A stretch of 64,000 nucleotides of DNA, from contig NZ_CP154853.1 in NCBI RefSeq assembly GCF_047302405.1, positions 2,046,001 to 2,110,000 on the forward strand, in the 5' to 3' direction. Within the stretch, counting starts at the first letter, position 1. Each line of letters starts with the position of its first letter. The notes under the pieces are model-generated. The model worked only from the letters and a program-made list of their open reading frames with translations. It made no database searches and was not told where the DNA came from. Of the stretch, positions 36,640-45,684 are shown piece after piece. Made by a program: the position numbers and the translations under genes. The stretch is from Alkalihalobacillus sp047302405. Its GTDB lineage: Bacteria > Bacillota > Bacilli > Bacillales > Bacillaceae_D.

Positions 36640-37869
36640 TTATTTACGAATAAATTGATTATAAAAGGATAAAAAAGTAAACCTTTCCCTTAATAAATGA
36701 GCCTTTTGTAAACTACTTTCGATAAGTTCTTCAGAAATCCCTAATGATTGTGGGTTCAATTCGCCCCCTAACCTTCGAACCATTTCCTGCATTTGTATAG
36801 AAGTCGGCATCTTCGTTAAAATACCTAAAATTTTTCCATGATTTATTTTCAAACGCTCCATTCTTTTATCATTAAACAAAATTGAATCCTTTTTTAATTC
36901 AATGAGTGCTGCTTTTATCGTCGTTTGATAAAATTCGGAAATAAGGCAGGTTGAAATACTGACTTTTTCCCCATGTAGCACTTGCTTTTTCTTTTCTTTT
37001 ATAAAAACCATTTCCCAATAATGGGATAGATGATGCTCAGCTCCTGAGGCTGGATGGGACTGGCCAAAACGAAGCATAGCCAAACCAGATAAAATTAACG
37101 ACTGCATCAAAATCTTTATCCCCCCTTCCTCTCTATTGGCAATCTTTTGAAAATTTTTCGAACACTTTTCTAATGCTTGTTCAGTCATTTGAAAAACCAA
37201 TGGACAAAAAGGCTCTTCATCGATTAAATGACCAAATTGCCAATCAACTAAAGAGGTGGTTTTTCCTAACATATCTCCAAAACCTGCTGCTATCATTTTT
37301 TTAGGGGCCGCCATCAGAATATCTAAATCGGCAAATACCGCTATCGGCGCTTGAGTTTGGTACGTTTTTTTATTTCCATTAACAATGATCGGAGCACCCA
37401 TAGAAGTAAAACCATCAACAGAAGGGGCCGTTGGGATCGAGAGAAAAGGCTTTCCCATCTTATAGCTAACAAAGCGAACAATGTCATGAATCGTGCCTGC
37501 ACCAATTGCGATAATAATCTCGGTATTTGCGGAGACCGAAGTCATCACTTGTACGATAGACTTCTCATCTGCTAATACTTCAGAATCGTTTTCATAACCT
37601 ACTAGAGACGTCTCCGTTAAGATTTCTAGTTGCTTAACTGCCTGCAAAAACGAACGTCCTGCCACTTCATACGTATTACGATCTGCCACAATCGCGATCT
37701 TTTGATAGTTTTTTGTTTTCAAAAAAAGGACCGCTTCTTTTAAGGCACTCCTTTCAATCACTATTTGCTCAATCGTCATATCAAAATGGGGGTTCCCACA
37801 CTGACAATTCCTTGAAATCCATTCATCTAGATCCAAACCTTCCATTATGCCCAACACAACCTTTCCCAT
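36640..37869 (-). CDS. araM: AraM, sn-glycerol-1-phosphate dehydrogenase family
   Basis: An iron-alcohol-dehydrogenase-like protein of 409 residues. B. subtilis AraM (EgsA) makes sn-glycerol 1-phosphate with NAD(P)H and a divalent metal. Seen: IIAIGAGTIHDIVRFVSYKMGKPFLSIPTAPSVDGFTSMGAPI, AGFGDMLGK, and HPASGAEHHLSHYWE with the metal histidines. In B. subtilis araM sits inside the araABDLMNPQ operon; here it has its own promoter with AraR boxes and lies upstream of araD. Its link to arabinose use is unexplained. Confidence 0.92.
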   Translation of the reverse strand: MGKVVLGIMEGLDLDEWISRNCQCGNPHFDMTIEQIVIERSALKEAVLFLKTKNYQKIAIVADRNTYEVAGRSFLQAVKQLEILTETSLVGYENDSEVLADEKSIVQVMTSVSANTEIIIAIGAGTIHDIVRFVSYKMGKPFLSIPTAPSVDGFTSMGAPIIVNGNKKTYQTQAPIAVFADLDILMAAPKKMIAAGFGDMLGKTTSLVDWQFGHLIDEEPFCPLVFQMTEQALEKCSKNFQKIANREEGGIKILMQSLILSGLAMLRFGQSHPASGAEHHLSHYWEMVFIKEKKKQVLHGEKVSISTCLISEFYQTTIKAALIELKKDSILFNDKRMERLKINHGKILGILTKMPTSIQMQEMVRRLGGELNPQSLGISEELIESSLQKAHLLRERFTFLSFYNQFIRK

Positions 37870-37894
37870 TTTGTAATTTCAGTAAAACATTTAA

Positions 37895-37994
37895 ATTTGT
37901 ACTGAACTTATAAAAATACATCACCAAACTTGTACGTATAACTAAATTATATGGTTCAAGTCCTACAAATATCAAGTGTAGATTCGTACAATTT
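37895..37994 (-). promoter_or_regulatory. araM promoter with three AraR-like boxes
   Basis: On the minus strand TTGATA (37970-37975) and TATAAT (37946-37951) are spaced 18 bases apart. AraR-like boxes lie at 37928-37943 over the start site (ACTTGTACGTATAACT), at 37895-37910 downstream and at 37979-37994 upstream; the last two are weaker. Confidence 0.7.
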
Positions 37995-38089
37995 GAACTG
38001 AGGTTGTTCGTTTTAAGGATAGAAAGCTAGATTAAGACCACCACAGTGGGAATGTTAGGTTTGTATGGAGCCATTTTTAACTAAACAAA

Positions 38090-38127
38090 AAAGCCGAGAA
38101 ATCCCTTTACATAAGAGTTTTCTCGAC
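38090..38127 (-). terminator. terminator downstream of the HAD phosphatase gene
   Basis: CGAGAAA and TTTCTCG pair around a 16-base loop. GCTTTTTTG follows on the minus strand. It lies 155 bases after the gene. Confidence 0.6.
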
Positions 38128-38282
38128 CATTTAATATCGCTATTAAACTTTTAAAAACTAAACTGTTCGTATCATACAGATGTCAAGATGTTCACCAATA
38201 GAAGAACATCCATGATTTTTAAGTGAAAAAGCTCTACTATAGTTAAGTATTAAGATTCACAAAGTTCGATGATAAATATCAT

Positions 38283-39092
38283 TTAATAGCTATTTTCCTG
38301 TAATGATAACATCTTAATGATTGTTTTCATTACAGCATCTTCTTCATTTGAACGGGTAATAAAATTGGCAGCGTCTTTAACTTCTTGAACTGCATTGCGG
38401 ACAGCAAAGCTATATGTACTACGGGTCATGAGCTCTATATCATTGTACCCATCTCCGAATGCCATTGTTTCTTCTGGCGTAACATTCAGTAATCGCTGTA
38501 ACTGCTCTACGGTAGTACCCTTATGAACATTGGTATTTGCTATATCTATCCATGCTGCTTCCGAAGCTACAATATAAGCTGACTCAAAATACGGATTTAG
38601 TTTTTCTCTAGTTTCCATACACCTTAACAATGGATCGTGAATCGTAATTTTAACAAAATCCTCTTTTATTTCATTAAAATTAGTGACATGTCTTACTTGA
38701 GCATAAGATCCTCTGACAATAGCAGCTTCTTCTTGTGGGATACTTCCTTTTATGACTGCACCGTTTTTTGTACACGCAATAACGGTATGTTCTAAGCTAA
38801 TTTCTTCGAGTAAATGGATTATTTTCAAACCTAATTTATTGCTTAACAGAGATTCATAAACAAATTCTCCGTTATGCTTAATTCGAGTAGCACTATCTCC
38901 TAAAATCCATAAATCATTTGCATCCTCAGAAAATAACTCTTCCACACGTTCACATTGTTTTCCAGTAACTGGAGCAAAAATAACTCCTTTTTCTTTCATT
39001 ATCTTTTTAACGTCCTTATACAGTTCTCTGTTAAAATCACCATTATTATTCAAAAACGTTCCATCCATATCAGATACCACTAATTTAATCAT
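38283..39092 (-). CDS. HAD-superfamily Cof-type phosphatase
   Basis: The 269-residue protein has HAD motif I VVSDMDGTFLNNNG, motif II-like APVTGKQ, and motif IV FGDGYNDIELM, with a Cof-type C2 cap. These enzymes hydrolyse sugar phosphates or phosphorylated cofactors in the cytosol. The ATG at 39092 lies seven bases from GAGGAG. It follows the MFS gene by 76 bases, and the pair may be controlled by the ROK regulator upstream. The substrate is unknown. Confidence 0.88.
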   Translation of the reverse strand: MIKLVVSDMDGTFLNNNGDFNRELYKDVKKIMKEKGVIFAPVTGKQCERVEELFSEDANDLWILGDSATRIKHNGEFVYESLLSNKLGLKIIHLLEEISLEHTVIACTKNGAVIKGSIPQEEAAIVRGSYAQVRHVTNFNEIKEDFVKITIHDPLLRCMETREKLNPYFESAYIVASEAAWIDIANTNVHKGTTVEQLQRLLNVTPEETMAFGDGYNDIELMTRSTYSFAVRNAVQEVKDAANFITRSNEEDAVMKTIIKMLSLQENSY

Positions 39093-39168
39093 AAGAATTC
39101 TCCTCACATCTTATTATAGTTTCACTAAGTCGATATACATGTTTAATTAGATACGACACCTCTTCTTC

Positions 39169-40350
39169 TTAGTAGGCATTTAGTTGTTCTGAGCATAAGA
39201 GCATCACCACAATATACACAACGATAAAAAATGGGAAAATTCCAATTGTTGTATTTGATGCAATGAAACCAAGAAGAGGTGGCATAAAGGCACTACCTGT
39301 ATAAGCTACAGCCATTTGATAGCCCATAATAGTCTGTGAATGCGTTTTACCGAAACGAGCAGGTGTTTCATGTAACATACATGGAAAAATCGGTGCTAAT
39401 CCAAATCCCACCATGATAAAACCTACAAGTGAAACGATAGTTGGCAATGGTAGGACCAGAAGTATAGCACCAACTAGTGCTATGACTTGTCCTGTTCGAA
39501 TGAGCATGCGGTTACTCATTTTAAACGTAACAAAACCAGTTAGAAATCTACCAATCGTTAGTCCTCCCCAGTAGAATGAAACCCACTGTGCAGCTACTGA
39601 TGCTGGTAACTCCTTAACATTTACGAGAAAGCTACTCCCCCAAAGTCCCACTGTCGCCTCAACCCCACAATAAAATAGGAAGGCAAACATCGATAGCTTC
39701 ACCCCTTTAATTTGCAAAGGTTTTACAGGCTTTGTATCTTCACGAGAAGTTTCAGTATGGGCAGGTTCTGAATTTTCATTTAACTCTATGTTACTGTTTT
39801 TCGATACTCTATTCCATAATGGTAAAGAGAATAGCAGAATAGCTGCCAACGCAAACTGAATGACTGAGATTGTGAGATAACCACTTCTCCAAGCATGTTG
39901 ACCTGAAATAAACTGGGCCATGATGAGTGGGCCCAAGGTGGCTCCTACACCCCAAAAACTATGTAACCAGCTCATATGATGTGCCTTATAGTTGTTAGCA
40001 ACATAATTATTAAGTGCTGCATCCACAGCTCCTGCACCTAGCCCAAGAAGGATTGAGCATATAACCAACCACATGATCGATGGAGCAAAATAAAAACCTA
40101 ATAAAGCACTAGCCGTCATTAAACCACTAAAAAAAGTGACCTTTCCAGTACCAAATCGCGTAATTACTTTTCCACTAACTAAACTTGAAACAATAGTGCC
40201 TCCTGCAATCGTCATAAAAAGGAATCCAGCTGCCTCAAGCGGTAACCCCAATTCCTGTTGCATTACGGGCCATGCAGCCCCTAATAAAGGATCAGGCAAC
40301 CCTAAGCTAATAAAGGCCAAATAAATAATAACCAAAAGTAATAGTGTCAT
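39169..40350 (-). CDS. MFS transporter, FucP/YbjJ-like sugar carrier group
   Basis: 393 residues with about twelve helices. Blocks such as FISLGLPDPLLGAAWPVMQQELGL and LHSFWGVGATLGPLIM resemble the fucose-permease-like MFS group. A charged loop of Asn/Glu/Thr lies between helices six and seven. The ATG at 40350 with TTAGGAGA upstream is preferred over the frame opening at 40425. Adjacent HAD phosphatase and ROK regulator suggest uptake of a sugar or sugar derivative. This is inference from context. Confidence 0.85.
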   Translation of the reverse strand: MTLLLLVIIYLAFISLGLPDPLLGAAWPVMQQELGLPLEAAGFLFMTIAGGTIVSSLVSGKVITRFGTGKVTFFSGLMTASALLGFYFAPSIMWLVICSILLGLGAGAVDAALNNYVANNYKAHHMSWLHSFWGVGATLGPLIMAQFISGQHAWRSGYLTISVIQFALAAILLFSLPLWNRVSKNSNIELNENSEPAHTETSREDTKPVKPLQIKGVKLSMFAFLFYCGVEATVGLWGSSFLVNVKELPASVAAQWVSFYWGGLTIGRFLTGFVTFKMSNRMLIRTGQVIALVGAILLVLPLPTIVSLVGFIMVGFGLAPIFPCMLHETPARFGKTHSQTIMGYQMAVAYTGSAFMPPLLGFIASNTTIGIFPFFIVVYIVVMLLCSEQLNAY

Positions 40351-40514
40351 GTTTATACGTTTTCTCCTAACTGTATTTTTTCTATCTTTTTTAAAACAAG
40401 TTAAAAAAAGGGGGAAAAGGAGCACTTATTAAATCATTTTAATAAGTCAATAAAAATTTCAGCATTCATACTCATAAAGATGAATGCCTACAGCAATTAT
40501 TCGTTTGTTTTTTA

Positions 40515-41510
40515 TTAGATGTTACTTATCTCATCCATCATTACATCCAGGCAAAGAGTTTGTAGTCCAAATAAATAGTCTTGTTCCCAATCACTAGCTT
40601 CAAACTCTGGAAGATGCTCTGAAGGAATATACTTTGAGCTTACAACTTTAATTTTGTCTATTATTGTTTCATCCACTTCATCCTCACAAAAAATGAAAAC
40701 ATGAGGATTAATAATCGCAACAAACGAGGCTACTAATCTACTAATCGCATCAACCTCATACTCCTCACTAATCATTTCGTTTCTCGTTCCATTTCCCCTA
40801 TTTAAAGCCTGTTGAAAATTTTGGTCATTATATTGAGGAATAAACTGAACCTCGCCGGAGAAAAACGTACTTCCACGAACGACATGTCCATTTAACATAA
40901 TCCCTGTACCTGGGCCATTTTGTCCAGAATATAAATATACAAGGGATTGATCCTTCATGTTCCTATTTTTGTAATAGCCGAGAATAGCCGCATTCATATC
41001 ATTTTCAACTGCGACAGGTATAGAAAAATGCCCCTCATAGTACCCTTTTAAATCTATATTTTGAAAATGCTCGTATCCTGGAATATGAAAAATCCGACCA
41101 TTATCAACCGCACCAGGAACGCCAATCGCGATTGAATTGATTTTTGGATTTGCGTTTATGATGTTTTCAATATAAGTAGTTAATACATTTAACCCACCTT
41201 CCGTTAGTACACTTGGAAGTTTTCCTTGATCCTTTATTTCCCCCAAACAATTAAATATTGTATAGTTTGTCTCTAACCTCTCTAAGAAAATAGCAAGACC
41301 AAGCATATACTCAGGATTGTACCTATACCTTTTTGCTCTTCTGCCACCACTAGATTCATCAAGACCAACTGAAATAATTTCTCCATTGTTCTCCATCTGT
41401 GTAAGGCTCTTACTTATTGTTGGAAAACTAATTTTCAATTTATTACATAGTTCTACTTTTGTTGCACTTCCAAATTCCAAAAGAGTTGTACGAATACCCA
41501 ACAGGATCAT
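40515..41510 (-). CDS. ROK family transcriptional regulator, 5' end disturbed
   Basis: The N-terminal winged helix (VELCNKLKISFPTISKSLTQMENNGEI) precedes a ROK sugar-kinase-like domain with ENDMNAAILGYY and GPGTGIMLNG. The zinc-binding CxCGxxGC element of ROK proteins is absent; GEVQFIPQY occupies its region. Homology appears to continue upstream of the ATG at 41510 (RLLKK), but there the strand is shared with the 5' end of a plus-strand XRE gene. The frame opens at TTG 41543 without a ribosome site. It may have lost its original start and promoter. Confidence 0.75.
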   Translation of the reverse strand: MILLGIRTTLLEFGSATKVELCNKLKISFPTISKSLTQMENNGEIISVGLDESSGGRRAKRYRYNPEYMLGLAIFLERLETNYTIFNCLGEIKDQGKLPSVLTEGGLNVLTTYIENIINANPKINSIAIGVPGAVDNGRIFHIPGYEHFQNIDLKGYYEGHFSIPVAVENDMNAAILGYYKNRNMKDQSLVYLYSGQNGPGTGIMLNGHVVRGSTFFSGEVQFIPQYNDQNFQQALNRGNGTRNEMISEEYEVDAISRLVASFVAIINPHVFIFCEDEVDETIIDKIKVVSSKYIPSEHLPEFEASDWEQDYLFGLQTLCLDVMMDEISNI

Positions 41511-41517
41511 CTTCTTC

Positions 41518-41721
41518 AATAACCGTTTAGAAAAAATCCGCAAGCAACGCGGAATTAAGCAAGAAGAATTAGCAAAGGCACTTGAAGTATCGAGGCAAAC
41601 TATCGGTTCGCTGGAAAATGGACGTTATAATCCATCGATTCTTTTAGTATTCAAGATTGCACGTTTTTTTGGTATGACGATTGAAGAAATCTTTATTTAT
41701 GAGGAGGATAAAAAGGAATGA
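41518..41721 (+). pseudogene. XRE-family small regulator lacking a start codon
   Basis: The frame reads NNRLEKIRKQRGIKQEELAK, SRQTIGSLENGRYNPS and FFGMTIEEIFIYEED, a complete small Cro/CI-type regulator of about 68 residues. Where ATG is expected the codon is TTC. No start codon with a ribosome site exists in frame nearby: the nearest upstream possibilities lie inside the ROK gene on the other strand. It is followed by its usual membrane-protein partner with ATGA overlap. It may be silent, or translated from an unusual codon. Confidence 0.6.
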
Positions 41722-42149
41722 AAAAATCTATTTCCGCTTATATTCTTACCGTTTTAGCTGTAGGACTACTAGCAGGTGGTCTATATTTCATCAAAACAAT
41801 TGAAAATTCACAAGGTATGTTGGAAGCATTGCCTTATATCTGGGTTGGGATCGGTTGTGTTATTTTTGGTCACGGTATGGGAGAAATAATCCTCCAACGT
41901 GCTATGAAGGGTGCTCCCACAGCAGCAAAGCAGCTGGATATTGACAAAAACGATGAGCGTAATTTGACAATCGCTAATCAGGCAAAAGCGAAAGCATATG
42001 ACATGATGGTTTTTGTGTTTGGAGCCTTAATGATATCATTTGCCTTGATGGGTATAGATTTAATCGTTTTATTGCTATTTGCTTTTGCCTATATGCTTAT
42101 AATTGTATATAGCACTTATTATCGTTTCAAGTTTAATAAAGAGATGTAA
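41718..42149 (+). CDS. membrane protein partner of the XRE gene
   Basis: 143 residues with two helices near the N-terminus (8-27, 38-57), a soluble stretch with DIDKNDERNLTIANQAKAKAYD, and two more helices (91-110, 113-132). Small XRE plus DERN-containing membrane-protein pairs are common in Firmicutes. Its ATG overlaps the stop of the XRE frame by four bases. Expression depends on whether the upstream junction left a promoter. Confidence 0.7.
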   Translation: MKKSISAYILTVLAVGLLAGGLYFIKTIENSQGMLEALPYIWVGIGCVIFGHGMGEIILQRAMKGAPTAAKQLDIDKNDERNLTIANQAKAKAYDMMVFVFGALMISFALMGIDLIVLLLFAFAYMLIIVYSTYYRFKFNKEM

Positions 42150-42331
42150 TAAAATTCTTCTCCTTCTTTAGGTATAATCGAACGTTGCTCTTTTTTTCAT
42201 GCTGGTGATTTGGAAGATTTGGAGAACACCTCCAAAACCTGCGAAATGCAATCGCTTCCCATACAATTCTCATTTATAGGGTTTCCAAAGGGAGCTAGGA
42301 GATCCGTTCAATTTAAAACGAGGTGATAACG

Positions 42332-42517
42332 ATGGCACATGAAGGTAAAAAGCTTATACCCGGCTTAGGCACTCTAGTTAAGATACAACCCGATGAGGTT
42401 AGTTTTCAGATAGAGCACCAAGCTGACTCTGCTGCAACTACACTACCTGAGTTAGTAGCAGACTTTAACGAGCTATTAGCAAAGCTTCAAGCATCAGGTA
42501 TTATGAAAAAGCAATAG
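42332..42517 (+). CDS. phage head-fibre-like protein, probable prophage remnant
   Basis: 61 residues. The C-terminal half, QADSAATTLPELVADFNELLAKLQASGIM, resembles the end of head fibre proteins of Bacillus phages. The N-terminal MAHEGKKLIPGLGTLVKI is short, and the collagen-like or central part seen in complete versions is missing. AGGTGATAACG gives a good ribosome site for the ATG at 42332. No other capsid gene is nearby, so it is probably a stranded fragment. Confidence 0.5.
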   Translation: MAHEGKKLIPGLGTLVKIQPDEVSFQIEHQADSAATTLPELVADFNELLAKLQASGIMKKQ

Positions 42518-42651
42518 TCCATAACCAGGTGCATAGCCTAAATTATTATTCTTGAATTATGAAAAGTGTGGTTTATACAAGATGGTGTTGAAAGAAAAGA
42601 AGCTTATTCACATTATCGGTCTACTACCGTATTACATGAGTTAAAAAACAC

Positions 42652-42680
42652 AAAAAGGAACAGTTTTCACTGTTCCTTTT
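42652..42680 (-). terminator. ridA-family gene terminator
   Basis: AAAAGGAACAG and CTGTTCCTTTT form an 11-base stem with a short loop, followed by T on the minus strand. Confidence 0.9.
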
Positions 42681-42686
42681 ACGTCA

Positions 42687-43079
42687 TTAAAATTCAGCAT
42701 ACCACAGTTCAATTTCAATTTTCAATTCAGGCAATCCTAATGCGGAAATATAGGCAACTGTCATAGACGGGTATGCCGTTCCAAATAATTCATCCCATTG
42801 AGGGTCTAAATAATCCCAATCAATTTCTTCTGTTGCCCATATATTAACCTTTATAACGCTCTCTTCAGTCAATCCTTCTGATTCAAGAACCTTTTTTATG
42901 TTTGCAAAAGTATTTGTGATTTGATCGTTTAATTTTGCAGGAATATTGCCATCCATATCTATTCCTACTTGACCCGATGTGACAACTAAACCTGCACCTT
43001 TTGGCACTCTAGTAATATGACTGTAGTTGCCCACTGGTTTTGGCATAAGCTCAGGATTTTTCCTAGTAATTTTTTTCAT
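42687..43079 (-). CDS. RidA/YjgF family protein
   Basis: RidA-like proteins form trimers and often deaminate reactive imines. Typical positions are seen: GLVVTSGQVGIDMDGNI, QITNTFANIKKVLESEGL, VIKVNIWATEEIDW and a closing PELKIEIELWYAEF. The catalytic arginine usually found in the late VARVALP-type motif is not visible; ISALGLPELKIE stands there. It is therefore more likely a divergent RidA subgroup than an imine deaminase of the archetype. GAGGTCATATT precedes the ATG. It is monocistronic. Confidence 0.85.
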   Translation of the reverse strand: MKKITRKNPELMPKPVGNYSHITRVPKGAGLVVTSGQVGIDMDGNIPAKLNDQITNTFANIKKVLESEGLTEESVIKVNIWATEEIDWDYLDPQWDELFGTAYPSMTVAYISALGLPELKIEIELWYAEF

Positions 43080-43437
43080 AATATGACCTCACAGACTATA
43101 AATTTTTCTGCTTATTTTCTAAATAAATTAGACAGACTTCACCAATTCCTGTATATCTAAAAGAAAACAGCAGTCGAGTATCCATAGCCCATAGGTAAAA
43201 ACATAAGCATTTTCTTTTTCACGACCTGAACACTCCCTTTATTAAAAAGCGAAGTCCGTTTGGTGAGAAGCGATAATACTAAGGAACAACGCTAAGTTCG
43301 CGACTTCATTAAGACGACCGATTTTTCTTCGGCTTCTAACGGACGTAGCTAGATTAATTTATAGTGTGAGTAACAACTAATCTATTTATAAAATGATACT
43401 ACCATATCAAGATATACTATACCTTCAATTGTTGAAT
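43080..43437. repeat. intergenic region with a 110-base imperfect inverted repeat
   Basis: No gene is present. GTCCGTT plus AGAAGC near 43246-43263 pairs with GCTTCT plus AACGGAC near 43340-43353, and GAAGTC pairs with GACTTC inside. It may be a miniature inverted-repeat element or a structured RNA. Confidence 0.4.
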
Positions 43438-43474
43438 AAGGAAAAATCAGGCAATTAGTGATCGCCTTTTCCTT
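43438..43474 (-). terminator. terminator of the tautomerase gene
   Basis: AGGC/GCCT is the core stem, with A/T-rich arms GGAAAAA/TTTTCC outside it. It lies directly at the end of the gene. Confidence 0.6.
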
Positions 43475-43868
43475 ATAGATTAACTTTATAATCCAGCACT
43501 AACTCATCCCCAGATAATCCTCTTATGCCCCAATTATGTTTTGGTGTTTCAAAAATAGTAATCTCAATATCCTGAGGTGGTATACCCAGATCACGATTTA
43601 TCCGCTCAAATAATAGATTTAGCAATTGCTTTTTCGTTTCTACCGTTCGACCTTCAAACATACTAACCTCAATTACGGTATAGGCTTCCGTTCTCCCACT
43701 CGCAAAATAAAAATCTTCTTGTTCCATAGGAAAAAAACGGTGAAACTTCTTATCTGGAGGAATTTCAAGCGCTTCCATCATACACGAATGAATAACATTT
43801 GATAATGCACCCTTAATTGGATTTAACTTTTCTTTAACCCCATAAATTTTAATCTGTCCCATTCTCAT
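43473..43868 (-). CDS. tautomerase-superfamily protein (Tautomerase_2-like)
   Basis: 131 residues in the pattern of YusQ/YrdN-like proteins: ALSNVIHSCMMEALEIPPDKKFHRFFPMEQEDFYF, then SMFEGRTVETKKQLLNLLFERINRDLGIPPQDIEITIFETPKHNWGIRG. Classical family members use an N-terminal proline as the base. Here the chain starts MRMGQIKIYG, so no Pro-1 is available with either start. Tautomerase activity is therefore doubtful, and it may act on another substrate or be a binding protein. Confidence 0.8.
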   Translation of the reverse strand: MRMGQIKIYGVKEKLNPIKGALSNVIHSCMMEALEIPPDKKFHRFFPMEQEDFYFASGRTEAYTVIEVSMFEGRTVETKKQLLNLLFERINRDLGIPPQDIEITIFETPKHNWGIRGLSGDELVLDYKVNL

Positions 43869-44217
43869 CTCACCTTTCTCTACTCAACTAAACTCCGCTA
43901 ACATTAACATTATTCTATCAAAAGGATAGAAATTCCTTCTTTAGTGCACAAATTACAGGTAGCCTTGTCTCATTTAAAAGAGTTTGTAATGGAGAAGGCG
44001 TCATCTCGCTTCTCCACTTCCTTTTTCAATTTATAGCTATTGAACTTTACTATCGTATGGCTAGATATCATCATTGAAGGTTTTTTCAAAGGTATATAAA
44101 TGAAAACTGAGCATTCCATTTTGTACTTGTTCTCGATTTAATCTCCATATTATGAAACAAATTTGTATATCCTTTCAATGTATGCATGATACTAAAGAAA
44201 AAGTGGCGAGGTTTTGT

Positions 44218-45636
44218 ATGGAAAAAGAAAGTAGCAACCACCAAAAAACAGAAAAACAGATGACATATGACCAAAAGGCGAGTCAATTAATCCAATCATT
44301 TAGCCATACAGAGGATTTTGTCGTAAGGGAAATGGTGATTGGTGAGAAAAAGATCATTTTCTGCTTTATAGAATCGCTCATTGATAAAGAAAAATTAAGT
44401 ACAACGATTAGTCTCCTAACGAACCAAACGACTGAAGGAACTCCACTTGAAAAATTGGTTCGCCAATTTGAGATGGAGAAAACGGATTCAGAGCTTATTC
44501 ATAGTGTCATGATTGGCAAGGTTCCCCTTTTTATTGAGGGATTTCATGTCGTACCTGTTTTAGACATTAAATTATTTATGACAAGAAGTCCGGAAGAACC
44601 CTCAAATGAACGAGTCATTAGAGGGTCACATGATGGCTTTTTAGAAAGGCTAAATAGCAATATAAATATTTTGAGAAATCGAATTCCAAATTCAGATTTT
44701 ACGGTTAAATACTTTACTATTGGAAAACTTTCTAAAACACAATGTGCAATGGTCTACGTAAATGGAATTGTTGATCAAGGAATTGTCTCTCAAATTGAAA
44801 ATCGCTTAAATTTGATTGAAATTGATTATGTTACTAATACCGGAAGTTTAGAAGAATTCCTTGAAGAATCTACGTTGAGTCCGTTTCCGCAAATGCTGTC
44901 CACAGAAAGACCCGATCGAACAGCGGCAAATATCTTAGACGGGCGAGTCGCCATAATGGTCAATGGAACACCTGGGGTCTTGATTCTACCCGTTTCTTTT
45001 TTTGCTTTTTATCAATCGCCAGACGATTATAGTACAAGGTGGTTAACTGGTTCCTTTTATCGTCAAATTCGATTACTCAGTTTCTTTTTAGCTACTTGCT
45101 TACCGGCGATTTATATATCGATCATTTCGTTTCATTCTGAAGTGATCCCAAAAGGACTAGTGTTACTCGTCAAAAAATCGATTGAAGAAATCCCTTATCC
45201 ACCGATCGTTGAAGCATTCATATTAGAACTTACATTAGAACTCTTACGAGAAGCAGGAGTTAGATTACCGAATCCGCTTGGACAAACAATTGGAATTGTT
45301 GGTGGCTTAGTAATCGGAGATGCTGTCGTTCGAGCAGGTTTAGTTTCAAATATTATGATCGTTGTTGTGGCGTTAACGGCCTTGTCCTCGTTTATTGTTC
45401 CGACTCATGAGATGAGTGCTACGGTTCGACTCATTCGTTTTCCATTGATGCTCTCTGCTGCTGTCCTAGGTTTTGTTGGAATAAGCTATGGATTGTTGTT
45501 TTTATTTATTCACATTTGTCGCCTTACTCCATATGGGATGCCTTATTTTTCTCCACTCGCCCCCTTAAAGATCAATCATATTAAAGATACTTTTATTAGG
45601 TTACCGGTGTCGAAGCAAAAAAAGAATGACATGTAA
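44218..45636 (+). CDS. spore germinant receptor subunit A (GerA family)
   Basis: 472 residues from the ATG at 44218, which follows GCGAGG. An N-terminal soluble region (to about 240) precedes LDGRVAIMVNGTPGVLILPVSFFAFYQSPDDYSTRW. The membrane half then has about five helices with PNPLGQTIGIVGGLVIGDAVVRAGLVS. This is the GerAA/GerKA type subunit in the spore inner membrane. It is the first gene of an A-B-C operon. An upstream in-frame ATG at 44152 is possible but has no ribosome site. Confidence 0.93.
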   Translation: MEKESSNHQKTEKQMTYDQKASQLIQSFSHTEDFVVREMVIGEKKIIFCFIESLIDKEKLSTTISLLTNQTTEGTPLEKLVRQFEMEKTDSELIHSVMIGKVPLFIEGFHVVPVLDIKLFMTRSPEEPSNERVIRGSHDGFLERLNSNINILRNRIPNSDFTVKYFTIGKLSKTQCAMVYVNGIVDQGIVSQIENRLNLIEIDYVTNTGSLEEFLEESTLSPFPQMLSTERPDRTAANILDGRVAIMVNGTPGVLILPVSFFAFYQSPDDYSTRWLTGSFYRQIRLLSFFLATCLPAIYISIISFHSEVIPKGLVLLVKKSIEEIPYPPIVEAFILELTLELLREAGVRLPNPLGQTIGIVGGLVIGDAVVRAGLVSNIMIVVVALTALSSFIVPTHEMSATVRLIRFPLMLSAAVLGFVGISYGLLFLFIHICRLTPYGMPYFSPLAPLKINHIKDTFIRLPVSKQKKNDM

Positions 45637-45684
45637 AAAGAGAAATCGAAAGTATCTGCTTTACTAAAGGGAGTGAATCCTTAA

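Noticed and set aside
41317..41517. In-frame upstream extension of the XRE gene
   Set aside because: These codons are antisense to the ROK DNA-binding domain and give a hydrophobic, non-conserved sequence; not a credible N-terminus.
42566..42766. 66-codon plus-strand frame beginning VWFIQDGVERKEAYSHYRS
   Set aside because: The first part looks protein-like, but the frame runs through the RidA terminator and gene end and has no ribosome site. At most it is a phage remnant.
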